Of a stretch of 64,000 bases of DNA, positions 10,001 through 17,694 are shown piece after piece. The notes beneath the pieces were generated by a model that had not been told where the DNA came from, made no database searches, and was given only the letters and a program-made list of their open reading frames with translations. Within the stretch, counting starts at the first letter, position 1. Every line of letters starts with the position of its first letter. Origin of the DNA: an uncultured Porphyromonadaceae bacterium (lineage in GTDB: Bacteria; Bacteroidota; Bacteroidia; Bacteroidales; Muribaculaceae); contig CAMWMR010000010.1 of the NCBI GenBank assembly GCA_947175425.1, positions 1 through 64,000 on the forward strand. Reading direction: 5' to 3'. The translations under genes were made by a program, and so were the position numbers.

Positions 10001-11443
10001 ATGACAAAGGAAGAACTTGTAGCACGACTACGCAACATAGAGTGGGACGATTTTGAGGTCAAGGCCGCGAAGTCGGATTTGCCAAAGAATATTTGGGAGA
10101 CTGTCAGTGCTTTCTCAAATTGCTCCGGCGGTTGGGTTGTATTAGGAGTAAAACAGTCCGGACGCCTGTTTGAGATTGTCGGCGTTGATAATATCGAGAA
10201 ACTGGAACAGGACTTTTTTGGTACTCTGCGCTCCAAAAAGTTCAATGTACCGCTCTTTGCCACACTTCATCGCTACGAAATTGATGACAAAAATGTAATT
10301 GCTTTCTATATTCCGTCATCGGAGTTCAAGCCTGTTTATTTCGGATCTCTCGAAAATACCTTTATTCGCATGGGTAGTGGCGATCAACGTGCCACTCAGC
10401 AGGAAATAATGTCAATGATTCGCGATCAATCATTTGGCATTCAGTCGCAGAAATCTATTCCTGATACCAACATTGATATGCTCAATCGTGATGCCCTGAC
10501 CGATTTCCGAGGCGAAGTGAGTCGTTGTGGTTTGGTTTCACATCTTGACAGTGTGAGTGATGAGGAGTTTTGTAAAGGAGTGGGAATCACCGACTATTCC
10601 GGCCAACTGACGTACGGCGGATTGATAATGCTTGGCAAAAGTCCTTACATTTTCAATTTTGTACCTACATTCTGTGCCGATTATGTCGAAATTTCAGGCA
10701 CTGGAATTGAGGCAATGACGAACAATTATAACTATCGCATCCCTGAACAGCAGAATCTTTGGGAAGCCAGCCGTGTTATACTACGCCGCCTACGCAATCT
10801 CGTCAATACTCCTATGGTTGGTATCAATGAACGAGGTCAGTCAGTTGAAGATTTCTCCGAGTACGACATACTACGTGAGGCAATGGCGAATCAGATGGCG
10901 CACGCCGACCATTTTAGCCCTCTACGCAGTTGCATCCATGTATTTGACGATCGCATCGAGTTTCTTAACCCCGGTGGTATGCCAATGCCATTGGATGTAA
11001 TGGAAAGCTCGTTTGAATCCCAACCGCGCAATCCCTTAATCGCAAAACTGTTCCGTCTTGCACGCCTGTCGGAGAATCTCGGTTATGGACTTCGTAAAAT
11101 CAGACGTTGGCAAGAAATAACAGGGCGTCCTATGCACATTGAGACAACAATTGCTTCCGTAAAAGTAAGCTTTGACCTATCGAACCGCCAAATGGGAGAG
11201 TCAGGTGTCGCTAAAAATGTCGCTAAAAATGTCGCTAAAAATGTCGCTAAAAACTTAACTGAACGACAACAACTAATCATAGCCCTTATAAGTGAGAACC
11301 CGCAAACCACAAGAGCAGAGATAGCAACCGCAATCGGTGTCGCTACTAAAACAGTTGAGCGCGAACTCGCCGCTCTATCCAATATAGTCCGGTATGTCGG
11401 TGCAAAAAAAGGAGGGCACTGGGAAATATTAACTGAAAATTAA
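10001..11443 (+). CDS. AlbA_2/Schlafen-type ATP-binding protein (COG2865-like putative transcriptional regulator)
   Basis: DDFEVKAAKSDLPKNIWETVSAFSNCSGGWVVLGVKQSG (AlbA_2), NPRNPLIAKLF-like ATPase C-lobe motif, C-terminal HTH. Confidence 0.88.
   Translation: MTKEELVARLRNIEWDDFEVKAAKSDLPKNIWETVSAFSNCSGGWVVLGVKQSGRLFEIVGVDNIEKLEQDFFGTLRSKKFNVPLFATLHRYEIDDKNVIAFYIPSSEFKPVYFGSLENTFIRMGSGDQRATQQEIMSMIRDQSFGIQSQKSIPDTNIDMLNRDALTDFRGEVSRCGLVSHLDSVSDEEFCKGVGITDYSGQLTYGGLIMLGKSPYIFNFVPTFCADYVEISGTGIEAMTNNYNYRIPEQQNLWEASRVILRRLRNLVNTPMVGINERGQSVEDFSEYDILREAMANQMAHADHFSPLRSCIHVFDDRIEFLNPGGMPMPLDVMESSFESQPRNPLIAKLFRLARLSENLGYGLRKIRRWQEITGRPMHIETTIASVKVSFDLSNRQMGESGVAKNVAKNVAKNVAKNLTERQQLIIALISENPQTTRAEIATAIGVATKTVERELAALSNIVRYVGAKKGGHWEILTEN
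11207..11254 (+). repeat. 4 x 12-bp in-frame tandem repeat gtcgctaaaaat (VAKN)4
   Basis: Three identical units plus one with a terminal t->c change. Confidence 0.97.
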
Positions 11444-11651
11444 AAGTAAACATACTTTAAAATTTGATTTGTCCGGGGACGAAACATCGTCTCATTGTTC
11501 CAAAATGGAACGTACTCACTGAATGACCCCAAAAACCTCGGAAGCTACATTTCGGATTGCAAGCATATGCAAAATCCACACCGATTGCGATTCCGTGGTG
11601 GACATTTGGCAATTTTTTGCGGGGCTTTTGCGCGTTTTCGGTTTTTTTGTG

Positions 11652-11660
11652 TACTTTTGC
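11652..11660 (+). promoter_or_regulatory. Bacteroidetes -7 box (TACTTTTGC) for the oxidoreductase operon
   Basis: TTG at 11628-11630 with 21-bp spacing; operon starts at 11720. Confidence 0.5.
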
Positions 11661-11719
11661 AAGTAGGGAGCTTACTCGCTCCTACTATTCGACATTCATT
11701 CCCTAAATTACTGAATTGT

Positions 11720-11956
11720 ATGGCAAAAGTTTTTGGAGCGGTGACAATCGACGCCGACATGTGCAAAGGTTGCAATCTTTGCGTTGTTGCCTGTCCCACC
11801 GATGTGCTGGCGCTTCAGCCACAAGAGGTTAACGACAGAGGTTACCATTATGCTTTCCCCGAAAAACCCGATGCCTGCATTGGTTGCGCGGCTTGCGCTA
11901 CCGTATGCCCCGACGCCTGCATCGAAGTTTACCGCGTGGTTGATAAAAACATTTAA
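11720..11956 (+). CDS. 4Fe-4S ferredoxin subunit of 2-oxoacid:ferredoxin oxidoreductase
   Basis: Two CxxCxxCxxxCP clusters (CKGCNLCVVACP, CIGCAACATVCP); first gene of the operon. Confidence 0.93.
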   Translation: MAKVFGAVTIDADMCKGCNLCVVACPTDVLALQPQEVNDRGYHYAFPEKPDACIGCAACATVCPDACIEVYRVVDKNI

Positions 11957-11968
11957 CAAGCTTTTATT

Positions 11969-13057
11969 ATGGAAGAAGAAATAAGACTCATGAAAGGCAA
12001 TGAAGCCATTGCCCATGCAGCCATCCGATACGGTGCCGACGGTTACTTCGGATACCCCATAACACCACAGAGCGAAGTCCTCGAAACCCTCGCCGAACTA
12101 CGCCCCTGGGAAACAACAGGCATGACGGTGCTGCAGGCCGAGAGCGAAGTCGCAGCAATCAACATGGTTTACGGCGGCGCGGCAACCGGCAAAGCCGTAA
12201 TGACATCTTCATCATCGCCCGGCGTGAGCCTCAAGCAGGAAGGCATCAGCTACCTCGCCGCTTCCGAGCTGCCCGCTCTCATCCTCAACGTTATGCGCGG
12301 AGGCCCCGGCCTCGGAACAATACAGCCCTCGCAGGCCGACTATTTTCAGGCCGTTAAAGGCGGCGGACACGGCGACTACCACCTCATTGTCCTCGCACCG
12401 GCCACTGTGCAGGAAATGACCGATTTCGTTGCACTCGGCTTCGACCTCGCATTCAAATACCGCACTCCCGCCATGATTCTTGCCGACGGTATAGTGGGAC
12501 AGATGATGGAAAAAGTTGTCCTCCCCCCGCAGCGTCCCCGCCGAACCGACGAAGAAATCCGCCAACAGTGCCCCTGGGCCACCACAGGCAAAGGCACCCG
12601 CAAGCACCGCAACGTAGTTACATCGCTCGAACTGGACTCCGCCCTCATGGAAAAGAACAACGAGCGCTTCCAGGAAACATATAAACGCATCGCCGAAAAC
12701 GAAGTACGCTATCAGGAATACTTCACCGACGATGCCGAGTACCTCATCGTGGCATTCGGCTCGGTGGCACGCATATGCCTCAAAGCCATTGAGGACGCCC
12801 GCGCCGCAGGTCTCAAAATCGGCATGATACGCCCCATAACCCTCTGGCCCTTCCCGACGGCACGAATCGCCGAGTTGGGCAAGCAGGTTAAAGGCATTCT
12901 CACAGTCGAACTCAACGCCGGCCAAATGATTGAGGACGTGCGCCTTGCTGTGGCAGGAAGCACCCCCGTGGAGCACTTCGGACGAATGGGCGGAATTGTT
13001 CCCAACCCCAACGAGGTTATCGACGCTCTCAAAAACAAACTTTCCGTAAACCTTTAA
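11969..13057 (+). CDS. 2-oxoacid:ferredoxin oxidoreductase, alpha subunit (VorB/KorA type)
   Basis: KGNEAIAHAAIRYGADGYFGYPITPQSEVLETLA; MTSSSSPGVSLKQEGISYLA. Confidence 0.94.
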   Translation: MEEEIRLMKGNEAIAHAAIRYGADGYFGYPITPQSEVLETLAELRPWETTGMTVLQAESEVAAINMVYGGAATGKAVMTSSSSPGVSLKQEGISYLAASELPALILNVMRGGPGLGTIQPSQADYFQAVKGGGHGDYHLIVLAPATVQEMTDFVALGFDLAFKYRTPAMILADGIVGQMMEKVVLPPQRPRRTDEEIRQQCPWATTGKGTRKHRNVVTSLELDSALMEKNNERFQETYKRIAENEVRYQEYFTDDAEYLIVAFGSVARICLKAIEDARAAGLKIGMIRPITLWPFPTARIAELGKQVKGILTVELNAGQMIEDVRLAVAGSTPVEHFGRMGGIVPNPNEVIDALKNKLSVNL

Positions 13058-13067
13058 ATTACGCTCT

Positions 13068-13841
13068 ATGACACGCGAAGAAATTATCCGTCCGGAGAAC
13101 AAGGTGTACGGACGCCCCGAACTCCTCATGCCCGTGCACACCCACTATTGCCCCGGCTGCTCGCACGGCGTGGTGCACAAAATAATTGCCGAGCTGCTGC
13201 AGGAAATGAACGTGGCCGACAAAGCCGTAGGAGTTGCCCCCGTAGGCTGCGCCGTGTTCGCCTACAACTACATAGACATCGACTGGATTGAAGCCGCACA
13301 CGGACGCGCGCCCGCGGTAGCAACAGCCGCAAGCCGCCTCAACCCCGACGCCCTCGTGTTCACCTATCAGGGCGACGGTGACCTCTCCGCAATCGGCACC
13401 GCCGAAACAATTCACGCCGCAAACCGTGGCGAAAACATCGTCATTATATTCATTAACAACGCAATATACGGCATGACAGGCGGACAGATGGCCCCCACGA
13501 CTCTCCTGGGAATGAAAACCGCCACAACGCCTTACGGACGACGCGCCGACCTCAACGGATACCCCCTGGCAATTTCCCCAATCCTCGCCTCGCTCGACGG
13601 AACATGCTACGTAACCCGACAGGCCGTGCACACTCCCGCCGCAGTCCGCAAAGCAAAGGCTGCAATTAAAAAAGCATTCCAAAACGCTATGGCAAAGCGC
13701 GGTACAAGCGTTGTGGAAATAGTGGCAACCTGCAACTCGGGCTGGAAACTCACTCCCGCGCAAAGCAACGACTGGATGGTGGAAAACATGTTCCCCAAAT
13801 ATCCCCTCGGCGACCTCAAAAACGTTGAACCTCAACAATAA
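13068..13841 (+). CDS. 2-oxoacid:ferredoxin oxidoreductase, beta (TPP-binding) subunit
   Basis: HYCPGCSHGVVHKI, TYQGDGDLSAIGTAETIHAANRGENI, NNAIYGMTGGQMAPTT. Confidence 0.95.
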   Translation: MTREEIIRPENKVYGRPELLMPVHTHYCPGCSHGVVHKIIAELLQEMNVADKAVGVAPVGCAVFAYNYIDIDWIEAAHGRAPAVATAASRLNPDALVFTYQGDGDLSAIGTAETIHAANRGENIVIIFINNAIYGMTGGQMAPTTLLGMKTATTPYGRRADLNGYPLAISPILASLDGTCYVTRQAVHTPAAVRKAKAAIKKAFQNAMAKRGTSVVEIVATCNSGWKLTPAQSNDWMVENMFPKYPLGDLKNVEPQQ

Positions 13842-13847
13842 AGCACC

Positions 13848-14384
13848 ATGAAGGAAGAAATAATAATTGCCGGTTTCGGCGGTCAGGGCGTACTCTCCAT
13901 GGGTAAGATTCTCGCCTACGCAGGCCTTATGGACAATCTCGAAGTTACATGGATGCCCAGCTACGGCCCCGAGCAGCGCGGAGGCACGGCAAACGTAACC
14001 GTAATCCTCTCCGACGCACCCATCAGCTCCCCCGTCCTCGATACCTACGACACAGCCGTGGTGCTCAACCAGCAGAGCCTCGACAAATTCGAAAGCAAGG
14101 TTAAACCCGGAGGAACCCTCATATACGACCCCTCCGGAATCCACCACCTCCCCTCGCGCACCGACATCACCGTTATTCCCGTCGACGCAATGGGAGCCTC
14201 TATCGAGCTTAAAAACTCCAAAACGTACAACATGATACTCCTCGGCGCACTCCTTGCCGCACGCAACATTGTGCCCGTCGACGCCGTTCTCCGAGGCCTC
14301 AAAAAAACACTCCCCGAGCGTCATCATCACCTCCTCCCGCTCAACGAGCAGGCTCTCCACAAAGGCATGTCACTCGTCAAATAA
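13848..14384 (+). CDS. 2-oxoacid:ferredoxin oxidoreductase, gamma subunit
   Basis: IIAGFGGQGVLSMGKILAYAG; SYGPEQRGGTANV. Confidence 0.95.
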   Translation: MKEEIIIAGFGGQGVLSMGKILAYAGLMDNLEVTWMPSYGPEQRGGTANVTVILSDAPISSPVLDTYDTAVVLNQQSLDKFESKVKPGGTLIYDPSGIHHLPSRTDITVIPVDAMGASIELKNSKTYNMILLGALLAARNIVPVDAVLRGLKKTLPERHHHLLPLNEQALHKGMSLVK

Positions 14385-14403
14385 ACCAAGCCCCCTCATA
14401 AAC

Positions 14404-14433
14404 AAAAACCGCGCCACAAGCGCGGTTTTTTAT
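14404..14433 (+). terminator. Intrinsic terminator 1 of 3
   Basis: aaaaaccgcgc-caca-gcgcggttttttatt. Confidence 0.85.
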
Positions 14434-14464
14434 TGCCCCTATTCCTGTATCAGCCAAAAAAGTT

Positions 14465-14508
14465 GCTAAAAAGGTTGTATATGTACAACCTTTTTAGCGG
14501 TTTTTTAT
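14465..14508 (+). terminator. Intrinsic terminator-like hairpin 2 of 3
   Basis: Perfect 15-bp inverted repeat gctaaaaaggttgta-tatg-tacaacctttttagc, then ggttttttatt. Confidence 0.8.
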
Positions 14509-14553
14509 TGACTGAAGTTTGGTTCTTGCAATGCTAACCTTACGGAAATGCGT

Positions 14554-14582
14554 AAAAAAGCCGCTCATCGAGCGGCTTTTCT
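14554..14582. terminator. Bidirectional terminator 3 of 3 between convergent genes
   Basis: aaaaaagccgctc-atc-gagcggctttt. Confidence 0.8.
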
Positions 14583-14599
14583 ATTGAAAGGGGAGGGGA

Positions 14600-17482
14600 T
14601 TAGCGGATGTAAACCTTGGCGGTGGTGTTGCCCTGACGGCGGATGTAGAGGCCGGCGGCGGGGTTTTCAACGCGAATGCCCTGCAGGTTGTAGAATTCTA
14701 CTTCGCCGTTTGCTTCATCGGCTTCAATGCCGTCGATGCCTGTCTGGTCGGTATCGGCAAGAGTAACAACGGGAACACCGGTGCTGAAGTCCACTTCCAT
14801 TGCAAGAGGCTTGTAGGCCTGAGCAACAAAGCTGTGGGGCTGAGTGTTGCCAAATGTGCCGGCAGCGTGAGCGGTCATGGTGTGGAGGTCGCCGCCCTGA
14901 ACTGCGGTGTGTTCGCCTGCCGAGGGAGCGTAGATAACGGCATTGTCGGTAAGTTCGGCCCAGTTGATGCTGCTTTCGGCGGCAAGGGTAGCGGCATGCG
15001 CTTCGGTCTTGCTGTCCGAGAAGAAGAAGTGAGCCTCGCCGTTGAGTTCGCCAAGCATTACAGGATTAAACGAGAACTTATCGCCGTTTTTCTCGAATTC
15101 GATAGGCTCGCTGAGAATCCAGTTACCGCGGGTGAAAGTACCGTGGCAGTACAGATGTTCGGGAGCTTCAACAGCCTCGGTTGCTGCATAAAGGGCAATA
15201 GGATATTGAGATCCGGTAGCGTAGAAGCGGAAGATGTTGTTTGTTTTAGTATTGTTGCGCATCAGCGAGCGGGTTCCGTTTGTAATAACAACATTGCCGT
15301 TGTCGAAGCTTACGGTGAATTCGGTAGCGCCGCTCTTTTCAACGAAGTTGGGACGGTCGTTCGCGGCTTGCAGGTAAAGGCCGTTGTCAAGAGCAATATA
15401 GTAGCCGTTTTCGCCCTTCTCGAACGAGAATACAAGCACGTCCTCGGTCTGGTAGTATGTACCCGAGTTAAGTGTCACATCGGTGCCGGTAATGCGGTCG
15501 CCCTGTAAGTATGCGCTTGCAACGCTGTTAAAGTCTTCGCTTACAAGCACATATTTGCCTTCGGCGGTAATTGCGGCGGTAGATGTCACCTTGCTGTAGA
15601 GAACGGATTCTTTTACGCTTACGGTGAAAGTGGTGCTTATGCCTTTAACGTCTTCGGTGTTGTTAAGAGCGTAAACAGTGTATTCGCCGGCTGCGGGAGC
15701 AAAGGTATAGGGGTTGGCAACCTTTTCGTCGTTAACAAGAATATAGTCGCCATAGTCGGCTGCTACGGTTACGGTTTCACCGGCCCACAGAGCAATATTG
15801 TTTTCGGCATCGGGAGCGGGTGTAACAGCTATTGTTGTAGCTTCAGTAGCACTGTCGTCAACAATTCCGTAAAGAACTGCTGTGCCGTAACTTGTATTGC
15901 CAATATTGCTTCCTGCATAGAATTTGAAGCGAGGAGAGCTAACGTTATAGAGTACGGGATATGTTCCTGAATATACAATAAAACCGTAAGAGGAATTTTC
16001 TGTAATGGTAAGTGCGGTCGCATCTGTAGATAAGGCGAAGTTGGGAGTTCCCGTACCGGTGGCTCCAAGATACTTCTCGCCGAGATTGAGAGCCCAGCCT
16101 TTGTCAACTTTTTCAAGAGTAATCACCTGCATGTTGTTGGCTTCGTCAAAAGCATATTTGTCAGCGCTTACGCTTACTTCGGTAGAGTTTGCATAGGTAC
16201 CGGTGGTGTAAGTCTGCATGCCATAGAACTTGTTGTTCTTTTCGGCAATAAGAACATACTTAACGCCTTCTTTAAGCTGAGCGGCCGAGGTGATGCGGGT
16301 GTAAATTTCGGCTTCGCGAATGGTATATTCGCGGATGTCTTCGTTTTCTACTCCGTCAACGTTTGCAGCTTTAACGAACACTGTGCAAGCCTCGTTAACG
16401 GTGAACTCGTTGCCTTCAATCCAGTTATCACCGTCGAAGCTGTAGGCATAAGTATCTTCAACAGCGTTGGGAGCTGTAAAGCTGATTTTTGTGCCGGGAA
16501 GAACCGCAACTACGCCACCTTCTTCGTCAACCGAGAACACGAAATCGCCAACCAGGGGAGCGGCTGCAATGGTGTACATGCGCAGGTCGGTTTTTTCTTC
16601 ACCGTCAACGTTTGCGGCCTTAACCTCAACCATGCATTCTTCGGTAACAGTGAATTTGTTGCCGGCAATCCATTCGCCTTCGTCAAAGCGGTAAGCGTAG
16701 CTGCTTTCAACAGCGTTGGGAGCTGTAAAGCTGATTTCGGTACCTTTTATAACTTCAATTTCGCCGTTTTCAGCGTCAACCGAGAATACGAACTCACCAA
16801 CAAGAGCGGCGGCTTTGAAAGTCCATGCAACGGTAGCCGATACGTTTTCAAGAACAGCGTCTTCATAAACGGCATAAGCAGTCAGCTCGCCTTCTTCGGT
16901 GGGAGTGATGGTGTAGGGATTCTCAACCATTTCGCCGCCTACGCTGAGGTAGTCACCCTGGTCGGCGGTAAAGGTAATGCTCTGTCCCTTTTCAATTTCG
17001 AGCTTGCCTTCGACAGGGGCAGGACTTACATCAATCTTTGTTGCTTCAAAAGATGGTTCCGAGTAAGTAACTACTATCTTGGAAATTCGCACTTGCGCAC
17101 CTTCAAGGTTCTTTACTGTAAAGGATGTGACATCTTCTCCGTTTGCAGTCCAAGTAGGTTCGGTATAAGCTCCTACTATGCTGGATGTGAATGATTTAGC
17201 TGTGTACCCCCCCTGGCTGTAAGTGAAGGTGATTTTCTCGAGTTTTGCATCGTTTAGAGCTTTGAAAGTCACCTCGTTGTTTGCATAAACACGAGCTGAT
17301 TTTCCGCTGTCGTAATATAATACTCCGCTGCCGAAAACTATTTGAATGTTTCCTTGCGTCTGAGTACCTACGGCTTTTGCGTTAGCCACTCCGAAATCTG
17401 CCGGAGTGAAAGTAACTTCTTTTGCCAATGCCGGGGCAATGGAAGCTACAAGAATGAGTAATGTAAGTAATAATTTTTTCAT
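14600..17482 (-). CDS. Large secreted protein with tandem ~80-aa domains and C-terminal NLQGIRVENPAAGLYIRRQG module
   Basis: Signal peptide; repeats ISFTAPNAVESSYAYRFDEGEWIAGNKFTV / ISFTAPNAVEDTYAYSFDGDNWIEGNEFTV. Confidence 0.82.
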   Translation of the reverse strand: MKKLLLTLLILVASIAPALAKEVTFTPADFGVANAKAVGTQTQGNIQIVFGSGVLYYDSGKSARVYANNEVTFKALNDAKLEKITFTYSQGGYTAKSFTSSIVGAYTEPTWTANGEDVTSFTVKNLEGAQVRISKIVVTYSEPSFEATKIDVSPAPVEGKLEIEKGQSITFTADQGDYLSVGGEMVENPYTITPTEEGELTAYAVYEDAVLENVSATVAWTFKAAALVGEFVFSVDAENGEIEVIKGTEISFTAPNAVESSYAYRFDEGEWIAGNKFTVTEECMVEVKAANVDGEEKTDLRMYTIAAAPLVGDFVFSVDEEGGVVAVLPGTKISFTAPNAVEDTYAYSFDGDNWIEGNEFTVNEACTVFVKAANVDGVENEDIREYTIREAEIYTRITSAAQLKEGVKYVLIAEKNNKFYGMQTYTTGTYANSTEVSVSADKYAFDEANNMQVITLEKVDKGWALNLGEKYLGATGTGTPNFALSTDATALTITENSSYGFIVYSGTYPVLYNVSSPRFKFYAGSNIGNTSYGTAVLYGIVDDSATEATTIAVTPAPDAENNIALWAGETVTVAADYGDYILVNDEKVANPYTFAPAAGEYTVYALNNTEDVKGISTTFTVSVKESVLYSKVTSTAAITAEGKYVLVSEDFNSVASAYLQGDRITGTDVTLNSGTYYQTEDVLVFSFEKGENGYYIALDNGLYLQAANDRPNFVEKSGATEFTVSFDNGNVVITNGTRSLMRNNTKTNNIFRFYATGSQYPIALYAATEAVEAPEHLYCHGTFTRGNWILSEPIEFEKNGDKFSFNPVMLGELNGEAHFFFSDSKTEAHAATLAAESSINWAELTDNAVIYAPSAGEHTAVQGGDLHTMTAHAAGTFGNTQPHSFVAQAYKPLAMEVDFSTGVPVVTLADTDQTGIDGIEADEANGEVEFYNLQGIRVENPAAGLYIRRQGNTTAKVYIR

Positions 17483-17646
17483 ATGAGAACTAATTGAAAA
17501 TGTTTGTCTGTTTCAAGAAATTGTTCCGATGGTATTGGCCTGCAAATTTACTACATTTTTTAGCTTTTGTCAATACTTTTAACAATCTTTTATCTATGCT
17601 AAGGCTTTGAGGGCATTGTTAAATTAACACACGGCAGGAGAAAAAT

Positions 17647-17674
17647 GAGAGGGGCGCCTCGCGGCGTCCCTCTC
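17647..17674 (-). terminator. Intrinsic terminator of the 17695-20361 gene
   Basis: gagaggggcgcc-tcgc-ggcgtccctctc hairpin with T-run on the minus strand. Confidence 0.75.
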
Positions 17675-17694
17675 GCGGGAGATTTATAAGGAGA

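Noticed and set aside
13059-14360. 433-aa minus-strand ORF opposite the oxidoreductase beta/gamma genes
   Set aside because: Spans two genuine genes in antisense; no motif.
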